This document shows positions 24,676 through 33,595 of a stretch of 64,000 nucleotides of DNA, piece by piece; position 1 is the stretch's first letter; the number at the start of each line of letters is the position of its first letter. This DNA comes from Schistocerca nitens (Eukaryota > Arthropoda > Insecta > Orthoptera > Acrididae). The stretch spans positions 719,188,702 through 719,252,701 of the forward strand of contig NC_064617.1 in assembly GCF_023898315.1 (NCBI RefSeq), given 5' to 3'. The position numbers and the translations under genes were made by a program. Under the pieces are notes generated by a model. It was given only the letters and a program-made list of their open reading frames with translations, had not been told where the DNA came from and did not search any database.

Positions 24676-25540
24676 ATTGGAGATACCTGACCCGTTTAAA
24701 ATCCAGCTTGGCGACATAATCCTGGTGCCACAATGCCCTTCCCAGCGATAACCTTAGTCGATTTTTGCGGTGGTCTCTCAAATTCCCCAAGGTTTTCTTG
24801 AAAATAATATTATTCATTAATTTCTTTAAAAAAACCGTCTCAAAGTCATATGTCACAAGGACTCTCTGTTCGGTATTAACATCGATAGACTCATTCAACC
24901 AACGTGTCTGCTTCAAGGCGGTGCCACGGATGACTCGAAGCGGTACCATTCTGAAAGGAATGTGCCGCTGAAAGTTTCTATAGCACATGATATATCTCCC
25001 CCCCCCCCCCCCCCCAGCGTTGTTATGAGTTTGGGGATAGAACTGTAGTATAGGACGAGGCTCTTCAGACATAGAGGCAAATCGCTGTGTGCTTCATGCA
25101 TTCTATAAGTATATGCCATGCCTGCCTCCATGACACCAGCTGAATCAGCTGTCACACCTATGAAACCACATGATCTGTGGATATTATCATTGGACAGCCA
25201 TTGAAACTCTCCAACAGGTAGATATTATTGCATGGTGTGTCTGTATAAGTTATTGACATCAAGGAACTTGATGTAATTCTCGTCCTCAGATGCTATGAAC
25301 TGTCCTCCCGTTTGTAAGTTATTCAGCTTGGCGAAGTCCCCCATGAATCCCATGTTAGAAACAGAACAGCATGTCACCAGTCAATAATTATATTTCGACA
25401 TGTGTCGTTTTCAACACTGTATCCCATGAAAATCCTGTTGCAGTGTAGTGAAATGTAGGATCCAGAGATTGTGTAGTCATGCATACACTCTGGAACTTCT
25501 CGAAAATATCTGCTAGTAGTTGTATATCTGTGATCATATA
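24676..25540 (-). pseudogene. Protein-primed family-B DNA polymerase fossil (Polinton/Maverick-like)
   Basis: Read on the minus strand. Blocks in order are a QSLDPTFHYTATGFSWD-like segment near 25470, YIKFLDVNNLYRHTMQ then YLPVGEFQWLSND near 25280-25200, EAHSDLPLC near 25090, and WLNESIDVNTEQR then MNNIIFKKTLGNLRDHR near 24900-24770. This order and wording fit the protein-primed polymerase B of Polinton/Maverick elements and related virus-like elements. An in-frame stop sits between the second and third of these blocks. A run of about 19 C near 25000 coincides with a frame change, and the C-terminal end is missing. A genomic fossil only. Confidence 0.75.
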
Positions 25541-25779
25541 TAAATTTGCGTTTTATTTTATTTATTGAGATTTAGTTCTATACAAAGGTATTTCTACAAC
25601 ATAACAAATACCCGAAAATTATTTCAACTGTTACACAGGATCTTAATTTGTCTCCACAGGATATCCCCCCCTCCCTCCGCCTCCCCCCCCCCCCCCCAGC
25701 GTTTAGAGTTTGTATATCTTCTTCCACTGCGCCAGGACTTATCATTCAATAGAATTTTATTATCAGCTTTTAAAAAATG

Positions 25780-26506
25780 ACGTGTCTTTAACGGCTAATG
25801 TTGACGAGCAGTTTCTAACCCACCTTAAAGCAGTCAAAGCTCAAATTTTTAAAGTGCAGGCACATGATCTTCAAGGTTCCTCACTTAGAAGCCGCTGTGT
25901 AGGGACCTTTGACGAACCACCGACTATCCACCATATAGAAAGAGAGCGGAGACGGGGTACTACCAAACTAATCAAGTTGATCAAGTGGCTTAGATTGGAG
26001 AGCGGGGAGGGACTCACCTATGAGAAGGACAAACGTATTGACATTTTTACTCATTTTAGAGACGCTTTTCAACACCGCGACCAAAACAGGCCGGCCGCAC
26101 ATGTACTCAAGGGAGAAATGCAAAACCTGACTACACGTGAGGATAATGTCGATTTGCTCTCCCAAATCGCAACAGAGGACATGATAGATGTACTCAAATC
26201 GTCTGCTAGAAATAAGTCTCCAGGGCCTTATGGGATTACTTTAGAATTTTACCTTGAGTTCTATCCTAATGAAGGTGATAAATGAATTGTTAATTGGAAT
26301 TCATGTGTCCGGAAGAATTTCTTCAGGGAATGATCGTCCTTTTCCCTAAGACCACTGAGACCGACAGAGTTGACAATTTGCGCCCTATCACGTTGTTGAA
26401 ATAGTGATTATAAGATACTCGGCAAATGTTTCGTCACCAGGCTGAAAACAGTTATGAGGACGAGCGCCGTAACAGGGACGGGCATCCTTGCCACCGTGAA
26501 TACATG
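25780..26506 (+). pseudogene. Decayed Tx1/L1-like LINE ORF2 fragment at the array edge
   Basis: The frame ending at 26285 corresponds to the endonuclease-to-RT linker and first RT block of the LINEs found in the array: KSSARNKSPGPYGITLEFYLEF aligns with the NKSPGPDGLPIEFYKKFW block of element B1. After a frameshift near 26282 the next block reads PEEFLQGMIVLFPKTT, then LRPITLLK followed by a stop. It is cut at 26506-26507, where tRNA-array spacer sequence (CATTTTGTCGCGCCGTC) begins. It may be the remains of an element that once occupied a neighbouring array unit. Confidence 0.7.
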
Positions 26507-26822
26507 CATTTTGTCGCGCCGTCGCCGTGTTCGTGACTACGCAGATGTGCTTCAAAGTGTTGGACAGAGCGAGCATTCATTTCTTTTTAAGAATCGCAAT
26601 TAAATTCATTCGAGTGTGGCAAAAGCAGTGGTGCAGCGTTTTCCTTTCTTAAGATCTCGCAGCTGCTTGCAAGTATGTCCATCGTTTAAGACGACAGAAA
26701 AGTAGCGTCAGCGGTGCGTCAGTGGGCAGTCGGTGAAGTCGCCATTGGAGCCGTAAGCCAGTAATTACGACACGCGAATCACTCAAACACCATTCAGCAT
26801 GTACCACAATGCTCGGCCGAGG

Positions 26823-26895
26823 GACCGGGTAGCTCAGCCGGTAGAGCGCTAGACTTTCAACCAAAGGGTCCCGGGTTCAAACCCCCGTCCAGGCC
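26823..26895 (+). tRNA. Degenerate tRNA-Lys-like gene, anticodon TTC
   Basis: Layout matches the neighbouring tRNA-Lys(TTT) (TAGCTCAG-CGGTAGAGC D-arm, GGGTTCAAAC T-loop), but the anticodon loop reads CTTTCAA (TTC, nominally Glu). The anticodon stem CTAGA/CCAAA hardly pairs and the acceptor stem has A-G and C-A mismatches. No T4 terminator follows closely (GCCAAAATTGATAC). It is not like the usual insect tRNA-Glu. Probably a tRNA pseudogene fixed in the repeat unit. Confidence 0.6.
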
Positions 26896-27026
26896 AAAAT
26901 TGATACACTGTCGTAACGGCTAATGTGCTGGCAACGGAAGCACTACAGAAACGAGTGAGGCCATGTCGTGTTCTTACGTCAGATTGCTTGAAAAGTTGCA
27001 CTTGCCGAGAGACGCTTCTGCGACCG

Positions 27027-27046
27027 ACAGTCGTGGCCGAGTGGTT
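27027..27046 (+). pseudogene. tRNA-Ser(AGA), 5' piece left of element A1
   Basis: The first 20 nt of tRNA-Ser (with G1 changed to A), ending in GAGTGGTT, after which A1 begins with GCGGCGAGCGG. The preceding spacer is that of Ser(AGA). The matching 3' end is at 32785-32799. About 50 bp between D-arm and T-arm is missing from both sides. Confidence 0.9.
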
Positions 27047-27187
27047 GCGGCGAGCGGACGTGTGTTAGGCTCGTGCCTGCTGCTACCTTCGTGTGCTGCA
27101 GGCGGTGTCTTCGTCGCGTGTTTGGTGCTGCGCCTCGCAGCGTTCTCTCTTCTCTACTAGTTCCTGTAAGTTTATTGACGCATTATT

Positions 27188-28437
27188 ATGAACCGTGCTA
27201 ACTCCGTACAGTGTGTTTTGATAGGAACGCGGCTAGACCGTCGCCTTTTGATGTACACGAATGGGTATTTTCCGAATTGCGTATTCCCGAATCTGATTTG
27301 GTCGGCATCCAGCTTGATTTTATTCAAAACTCTGTCTTTTTGAAACTTCCGAACGAGGATTTTGTCGATAAGCTAGTTACCGAAAGTGGTGGCGTTAAGA
27401 AATTCAAGCACGTGGACGGTGCTTTGTCTGACGTGTTGATACTGCCGGCAGGCTTCGGCATTCGAAGTGTGAAGGTTTATAATGTTCCCTTTGAGTGCCC
27501 AAATGAGGCCATTGCTCGTAAACTTGGCGAATTTGGCACCGTTCTTAGTGTGGAGAATGATGTGTGGCCTGCAGGTTTTAGGTATCGGGTTCTGAGTGGT
27601 GTTCGGACAGTACGTGTAGATTTAAAGAAACATATCCCGTCGTATCTGATCATTGCTGGCACGCGAGCTTTCCTCAGCTATAGTGGGCAGCCGCAGACGT
27701 GTTCTGTGTGTGGCAAAACAGATCATTTACGACAAACTTGCACTTTACGCAGGCCGGCGCAGCTACCGCGCGAAGCTGTTGTCAACACCACGTATGCAGG
27801 CGCGTTGGTTGGACCCCCCTCGCTCGCCCCGACCGACCGACAGGCTTCCGCCGCTCCTGCGGCTGTGGCTCCTGTGTCCGATATTGTGACTCAGCCGACA
27901 GTTGTCGTGCCCCCGGTTGTGTCGGAACAAAGTTTATCTACCGAACAGACCCCTCGCGAAGTCAGTCTTGCTGATTTGTCAGCTGTCAGTGTCCCGCCCG
28001 TGCCTGTTGGGGAGTCTTCTGAAATGTTGGTCGAGTCGCCCCGGCCGATTACCGTCCCCGCCCCACCGACAGACAAGCGGAAATTGCCGACACAACCCGG
28101 CCTGTCCACTTCTGGTGAGGCGGATGCTAGCAGCGCTGAAAGCGAGGTGTCTCAAGTTTCCACCCAGTCCGCCCCTGCCGATCCCAAACCGAAGCGTAGG
28201 CGGTCTAAGAAACGTTCGAAAACGGCGCCCACTGAGGGCGACGGCGTTTCCTTCGAACAGGCCGTTGAGGGATTAACGGACTCCTTGGTCCAAGAGCGTC
28301 GCGACGCACCTTTCGTGCACGGTCCACCTGTGTCGGTACCCGCCGCCCCCGCTACCCGGGCCGTCCCGGACGCCGTACCTCCTCCTGCGGACACCATGCA
28401 GTGGTCTGAGGATGTGGAGGAAGATCATTTTTTCTAG
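27188..28437 (+). CDS. LINE A1 ORF1 protein (frameshifted near start)
   Basis: Nucleic-acid-binding ORF1 protein of the retrotransposon RNP. The ATG used in copies A2/A3 is at 27188 here, but one T of a T-run near 27217 is missing compared with A2/A3, so the ATG frame is closed; the family frame is open from 27211. Features: an RRM-like segment (IRSVKVYNVPFEC), a CCHC knuckle CSVCGKTDHLRQTC, a Pro/Val-rich region and a basic nuclear-localisation-like stretch PKRRRSKKRSK. It has a single copy of the 57-residue unit that is doubled in A2 and A3. The T-run difference could be a sequencing error. Confidence 0.8.
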
Positions 28438-28447
28438 TTCCGCTTAA

Positions 28448-31400
28448 GTTACAGAGTCCATCCTGACGTGTGCCTTCCACCAGTTACGCGTCCTCACACT
28501 TAATGTTAATAAAATCCGCAGTGTCCGTAAAATTGACGCCCTTTTACATTTTTTGCAATCTGCTCGTTGTGATGTGGTTTTCCTTCAAGAACTTACGGCT
28601 GACGTTGTCCCGCACCTTACTGCCTATAATGTTATTCTTAATATTGATCCGGAAACGACCATTGGTACGGCTATTTTAATCACGCCCGGTTTAGAGTACA
28701 AACACGTAGAAATTTTACCAAATGGACGAGGGTTGGCATGTGTCATCTGCGACATATTTTTTGTTAACGTGTACGCCCCCTCTGGAACTCACAACAAACG
28801 TCTGAGGGATACTTTTTTCAATCATGATTTATGTCAGTTCTTCCATCGAAACCACCGACGGATCATCTTAGGCGGTGATTTTAATTGTGTCTTGCGTGTC
28901 GCCGACCAGGAACCGACGGCAAATAAGTGTCTAGTACTGCAAACTTTAGTTGACACTTTTAAACTTGAGGACACGTGGCTTCGTTTTAGTCCGACTGCTA
29001 CAGGTTTTACTTATTTTTATCCTACTGGGCATAGTAGGTTGGATAGAATTTATGTCTCGTCGGACCTTACTGCACAAATCTTGCAGGCAGAAGTTGCCCC
29101 TGTCGTTTTTTCGGATCATTGTGGTTATTTGTGTGCTTTTAATGTCCCGTCTGTTCGCCCGGAACGTACGCGATCCTATTGGAAATTCAATGTTAGTGTT
29201 TTGGATGACGTCAGTCTTGTCGACCAGGTGCATTTTTTGTGGCGCCAACTTCTTCAGAGCCGCCCACAGGCGTGTTCTACTGTCGCTTGGTGGCTCCGTC
29301 ACGCTAAACCGGCTCTTCGTACTCTGCTCATAAATTATTGCCGTGACAAGGCCCATTGGGACCTGATGACGGTCAATTTTTATCGCGATTGTTTACAGGA
29401 TTTAATTACTCGGGTTACCGACCGCCCTGACCTCCTTCCCATGTTACGGAAAATTAAAACGCAGATTTTAAACCATCTGCATCGGAAGGCGCAGGGCTCT
29501 GTTGTCCGTAGCAGGCCTTTCGATCCCTCTTTGGAAGAACCACTATCATTGTATCATTTACGACGAGCCCGACTGCGGCGTGAAAAACTTTTATTCACGG
29601 ACTGGATAACGCGTGACGGTCTTAGAACTTCGGATCGTCGGGTGATTAAGGACGAAATTTACGATCACTACTCTAAACTCTTTCAATCTCAACCTTTGCA
29701 TGACGCCTCCTTGCAGATGTTTTTACACGACCTGCCTTCAATTTTAACGCGTCAGGATAGACTTCTTTTAAATGAGCGTTTTACAGCTGATGATGTTTCT
29801 GCCGCCGTTAAGGCTAGCCCGAAGGGAAAGGCACCTGGCATTGACGGAATTCCTGTGGAATTTTATGTGAAATTTTCCGGTCTTTTAACTGATACTTTCG
29901 TTGCCATTGTTAATGAAATACATAATGGTCTCGATGTGCCGGAAGACTTTTTAGAGGGGCTCATCGTCCTCATCCCGAAGACATCTGGCATCCAAAGTGC
30001 GGTGACTTTACGGCCGATTACTCTATTAAACGCCGATTATAAAATCATAGCACGCTGCTTTTCACACCGTTTGCGGCCGGCGTTGAAGACCGTCATTAGT
30101 CCTTCTCAATCGTGTGCCGTACCTGGACGGAATATATTTGATGCCGTCCTGGCGTATCGAGAGTGTATCGCTTCTGCCTCGTCACGCCGTGGCGGCCGGG
30201 CTGCGATACTTTCCATTGATTTTCATAATGCGTTCGATCGAATTAGTCACGAATACTTGCGGCGGGTCATGTCTAAGTTTGGATTTGGTTTAAAATTCAC
30301 GTGTGTGATATTTAACCTTCTGAAATCGGCCACTTCCAGAATCCTTTTTCATGGCCAGGCCGGTGATGTCCTCAGGATGAACAGATCCGTCCGCCAAGGG
30401 TGCCCGCTTTCCATGGGCTTATTCGTTTTAGCGCTGGATCCTCTACTCCGTAAACTAACGACTGTTTGCCACGGTGTCCCGTTTGGTACGGGTTCGCTTG
30501 TCTGTCGGGCGTATGCGGATGACTTGGGAGTTTTTATCCACCGTCCCGACGATATTGATTCGCTCCGCCTCATTCTTCACCAATTTGAATCGGCCTCGGG
30601 TGCGGTTGTGAACCCCCGTAAGTCCATCTTGCTGCCGCTTACTGCGACCATGAGGGCTGTCCGTCGTGATTGGTATACCGTCAAGTTACGACATAAGATT
30701 CTCGGGATCCAGATGACGGCAAATGTACAACAAATGGCAGTGTTAAACTGGCGCGCGGTCTTATATTATGTTCGAGCGGCGACTCAGGCTGCCGCCAAAC
30801 GAAATTTGTCTTTGCTGGATAGAGTTTCGGTTGTTAATACCCAGATGTTGGCCAAGGCCTGGTACTTGGCTCAAGTTTTGCCGGTGCCGAAGGAGATCGA
30901 ACGGGCCATCAAGCATGCTGTTTCTTGGCTGGTCTGGCGAGGCGAAATCTTTAAGGTCGCCTACAATATTTGCACGCTCCCGCCGGACAGGGGCGGCATC
31001 GGTCTGGTTGATTTTCCTTCCAAGTGTGCTGCCCTTTTGCTCCACCGAACCAACTGTGTAATAGCCCATGCGGGACTTGGCCCCACGTCGGTACTCTTCG
31101 ACCTTTACCGCCCTGCTTCTCTCCGCGCGCCAGTCTCTGTCCAGGCTATCCCGTACAACTTGAATTTCGTTCGCCAGTACTTCCTCCACACTAGCTATCT
31201 GATAGGTGACGATCGGCGCAGGGGTAACGTCAGCGCGATCGCAGAGGCCCTCCGCGGAACTCCGCCGACTAACAAATGGGAGTTGAGGCTGCCGCAATAC
31301 GATTGGCGGACGGTGTGGTTCAACATTTCCAGTAAATTGTTGACATCAGATGTTCGGGACACCTGGTATAAAGTTGTAAATCGCACCGTTGCCACGAATG

Positions 31401-31819
31401 CGAAACTCCACGCCATCAATCTCCTCCCGAGTGGCCTCTGTGGGCGGTGCGCGGCTGAGGACACGATCGAACACCGTTTTGTGTGCCCCCAGTTTCAAGA
31501 GGTATGGGATGCCACCCGTGAGATGTTGGCGTTGATCAATAGGACCACCCCGAGTGCCATACAACCTTCGTATATCCTGGTTCCCGACTGGCGGCCGTAT
31601 CCTGCCACCAAGAGAAACGCCACCGTGTGGATCGCCGCGCATGCACCACATGCGATTTTCTCTCTCCGCCTCATGGATCGATTGCAGTTTTTGACGTATC
31701 TTTGGGACTACTATGGACGGGAGCAACGTAATCCGCAGTGTGTTCCCAATTACGCCCGATTTTTAGATGTCCCTCTACGGACCGCCTTTACCAAATTACA
31801 TATTTCTCTCCTGCCATGA
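28448..31819 (+). CDS. LINE A1 ORF2: endonuclease/reverse transcriptase (intact)
   Basis: Makes the nick in the tRNA gene and reverse transcribes the element RNA onto it. The frame is open from 28448 after a TAA, so up to 1123 residues, but there is no ATG before the conserved start of the endonuclease (LRVLTLNVNKIRS near 28484); CTG at 28463 or ACG at 28466 are possible starts. Endonuclease residues are all present: LNVN, QEL, GGDFN, SRLDRIYVS, FSDH. RT blocks: GKAPGIDGIPVEFY, RPITLLNADYKI, SIDFHNAFD, RQGCPLSM and the catalytic AYADD. The C-terminal CCHC motif is CGRCAAEDTIEHRFVC. No frameshift seen. Confidence 0.92.
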   Translation, partial: VTESILTCAFHQLRVLTLNVNKIRSVRKIDALLHFLQSARCDVVFLQELTADVVPHLTAYNVILNIDPETTIGTAILITPGLEYKHVEILPNGRGLACVICDIFFVNVYAPSGTHNKRLRDTFFNHDLCQFFHRNHRRIILGGDFNCVLRVADQEPTANKCLVLQTLVDTFKLEDTWLRFSPTATGFTYFYPTGHSRLDRIYVSSDLTAQILQAEVAPVVFSDHCGYLCAFNVPSVRPERTRSYWKFNVSVLDDVSLVDQVHFLWRQLLQSRPQACSTVAWWLRHAKPALRTLLINYCRDKAHWDLMTVNFYRDCLQDLITRVTDRPDLLPMLRKIKTQILNHLHRKAQGSVVRSRPFDPSLEEPLSLYHLRRARLRREKLLFTDWITRDGLRTSDRRVIKDEIYDHYSKLFQSQPLHDASLQMFLHDLPSILTRQDRLLLNERFTADDVSAAVKASPKGKAPGIDGIPVEFYVKFSGLLTDTFVAIVNEIHNGLDVPEDFLEGLIVLIPKTSGIQSAVTLRPITLLNADYKIIARCFSHRLRPALKTVISPSQSCAVPGRNIFDAVLAYRECIASASSRRGGRAAILSIDFHNAFDRISHEYLRRVMSKFGFGLKFTCVIFNLLKSATSRILFHGQAGDVLRMNRSVRQGCPLSMGLFVLALDPLLRKLTTVCHGVPFGTGSLVCRAYADDLGVFIHRPDDIDSLRLILHQFESASGAVVNPRKSILLPLTATMRAVRRDWYTVKLRHKILGIQMTANVQQMAVLNWRAVLYYVRAATQAAAKRNLSLLDRVSVVNTQMLAKAWYLAQVLPVPKEIERAIKHAVSWLVWRGEIFKVAYNICTLPPDRGGIGLVDFPSKCAALLLHRTNCVIAHAGLGPTSVLFDLYRPASLRAPVSVQAIPYNLNFVRQYFLHTSYLIGDDRRRGNVSAIAEALRGTPPTNKWELRLPQYDWRTVWFNISSKLLTSDVRDTWYKVVNRTVATNAKLHAINLLPSGLCGRCAAEDTIEHRFVCPQFQEVWDATREMLALINRTTPSAIQPSYILVPDWRPYPATKRNATVWIAAHAPHAIFSLRLMDRLQFLTYLWDYYGREQRNPQCVPNYARFLDVPLRTAFTKLHISLLP

Positions 31820-32696
31820 TGAATGTACCTTCCATTCCGCTGTTCCCTCTGGCGGAATGTGCGGAATGATATATTGTTCTATTTTCTTGATGTTTGACAG
31901 TTCATTTGTCTCACCGACTCGACTAATCTTCCGCCATTTTGGGCGGTTGTCCTTAGGATTGCCATATTGGTTCTTCTCTCCTGGATTTGACGCTTGTTCC
32001 CTATTGTTGACCTTGACTTAATTTATGTGACTATTACAGGACTGTCATTGACATGTCCCTGAACTGTGGGACGGTGCTTAAAGATACTTTGAGTTGAAAC
32101 GGTTGCCTCTTGGGCACGGAAAACAAATTTATCGAGAAGACGAAATATGTTTGCTGCTGCCGGAATTGTATGGACTTCCCCATTCCCGTGCGCCAGACAT
32201 ATTTGGCACGTTTAGTGTAATCGTTTGTGTGTGAAATTTACTTTTTTTTTCTTTTCTTTGCGAGTCGCTATTTTTTTTTTTTTTGCATTTCTCTGGCGGT
32301 GGTGGGCCTCCGCTGCCGACTTTGTGGTCATTGTCCTCCTAGAATGGTATTTTAATTTGTGTTTCGCGTTTTCGTTCTTCCTTCCTTACGTTATATCCAC
32401 ACCTTAAGAGGACATTATTCTTATTTCTCACGTCTTTTTGGACATGTTTCCGCTGGCCACGATGGATCTTTGTTCTCCTAAAGGAACTCCATAAATACAA
32501 AAAAAAAAAGGTCAAGCAATACTATGTCCCACAAATAATAAAGAGTACAACACACCACTCTTTCCGTTATTCCATTTTTCTCGGGTTGGGGGGGCGAGGG
32601 AGACACTGTGGCCAGGCCTCGGATTGCGACCCCTGCCCCCTTTGCCTCCACCGCCGCCCTGGCCTGATCTTGCAAGAAGGTCTATTTGGTTTATAT

Positions 32697-32799
32697 AAAA
32701 AAAAAGTCCTACCGACTGCGTTTCTTAAAAAAAAATAATAGAAAAAAAATCCTACCGGCTGCGTGTGATTTTTAAAAAAAAAAAGTCCTACCGACTGCG
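32697..32799 (+). repeat. Compound tail of A1: three tRNA-Ser 3' ends separated by poly(A)
   Basis: Order: A-run; GTCCTACCGACTGCG (32706-32720) plus TTTCTT; A-rich; TCCTACCGGCTGCG (32750-32763) plus TGTGATTTTT; A-run; GTCCTACCGACTGCG (32785-32799), which continues into the normal Ser(AGA) flank CCTTTTTTGTG. The middle piece carries the flank typical of Ser(CGA), so the pieces come from different tRNA-Ser loci. Each starts in the T-arm. Confidence 0.93.
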
Positions 32800-33143
32800 T
32801 CCTTTTTTGTGTCAAGAGGTGAAGAACATCTCCAACGGAACCGTGAAATGAGCGAATACGTGGGAAACACTGCATTCGAGACGCTTGTGAATTTTACAAT
32901 TGTCCAGTGAGTGTCGACAAAACACGTAGCTCCTCTGCTGCGACGTACAAACTGCTGCAATTTCACTTTACATCGTGTGTCAGCTTTCTTCGATAGTCTG
33001 TTACGACCCTAGCGTAATGAGTTTATAGACAGCAGTCAGACGACGTTTTAATAGTAACAGCTCCACGCAACGACCACCCAACAGTAAAGGACATGAGGCA
33101 ATGTGTCAGTATGCCTAAAGGGAGGGGTGTTCAGGTAACGTGA

Positions 33144-33216
33144 GCCCGGATAGCTCAGTCGGTAGAGCATTAGGCTTTTAACCTAAGGGTCCAGGGTTCA
33201 AGTCCCTGTTCGGGCG
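33144..33216 (+). tRNA. tRNA-Lys(TTT)
   Basis: 73 nt, acceptor GCCCGGA/TTCGGGC, D-arm TAGCTCAGTCGGTAGAGC, anticodon stem TTAGG/CCTAA with loop CTTTTAA, T-arm CAGGG/CCCTG with TTCAAGT loop, discriminator G. A TTTT run follows closely as Pol III terminator. Cloverleaf complete and probably functional; decodes AAA. Confidence 0.95.
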
Positions 33217-33354
33217 GAAATTTTAATACCTTGGTAGCCGCACGTCTCGTAGCGGTGTAAGCACTACGGAAAAGAATGCTGCTACGCCGTTTCCTGGCAC
33301 TGCAGTGCTTTAAACAGTAGCAGTTGCATGTGTCGGGAGGACCTTCCGCTACTG

Positions 33355-33402
33355 GCAGTCGTGGCCGAGTGGTTAAGGCGTCTGACTCGAAATCAGATTC
33401 CC
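33355..33402 (+). pseudogene. tRNA-Ser(CGA), 5' piece left of element B1
   Basis: Contains acceptor 5' strand, D-arm and the whole anticodon arm (TCTGA CTCGAAA TCAGA) to TTCCC, after which B1 starts (AGTCGCGCTTGAG). Positions 33369-33402 are repeated exactly at 38810-38843, giving a 34-bp target-site duplication. The gene is disrupted by 5.4 kb. Confidence 0.95.
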
Positions 33403-33595
33403 AGTCGCGCTTGAGACACGGAGCTATTCGGACGTGCTGAGAGCGCTGTTCACCGGTGTGTTTACGAGTTGTGATATTGTGTTGTTTCTACTTTCTGTTG
33501 GACGTGCAGTGATTGTTTTCCGTTAATTGTGGTGAAGTTTCTACCCCTTTTCGCTGTTATTATTTAGCGGCCTTGACCGCTTGTAAATTTCTGCT

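Larger units (their letters stand above)
27047..32784 (+). mobile_element. tRNA-Ser-targeted LINE, family A, copy A1
   Basis: A two-ORF APE-type LINE in the orientation of the tRNA. A short 5' UTR (about 140 bp) leads to ORF1 (to 28437) and ORF2 (28448-31819), then an 870-bp 3' UTR with a conserved block GTGGCCAGGCCTC at 32608. The tail from about 32697 is compound: poly(A), GTCCTACCGACTGCG plus TTTCTT, poly(A), TCCTACCGGCTGCG plus TGTGATTTTT, poly(A), then GTCCTACCGACTGCG of the host tRNA. ORF2 is intact; ORF1 has a 1-nt deletion near its start. Clade resemblance is Tx1/L1 with Dada-type small-RNA-gene targeting as precedent. Confidence 0.92.

Noticed and set aside
26823-26895. A true tRNA-Glu(TTC) gene
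   Set aside because: The body is that of tRNA-Lys, unlike the usual insect tRNA-Glu, and the stems do not pair properly.
27653-28276. Several 78-124-codon frames overlapping LINE ORF1 in other frames
   Set aside because: GC-rich antisense and alternate-frame shadows of ORF1; conserved only as far as the LINE copies are.
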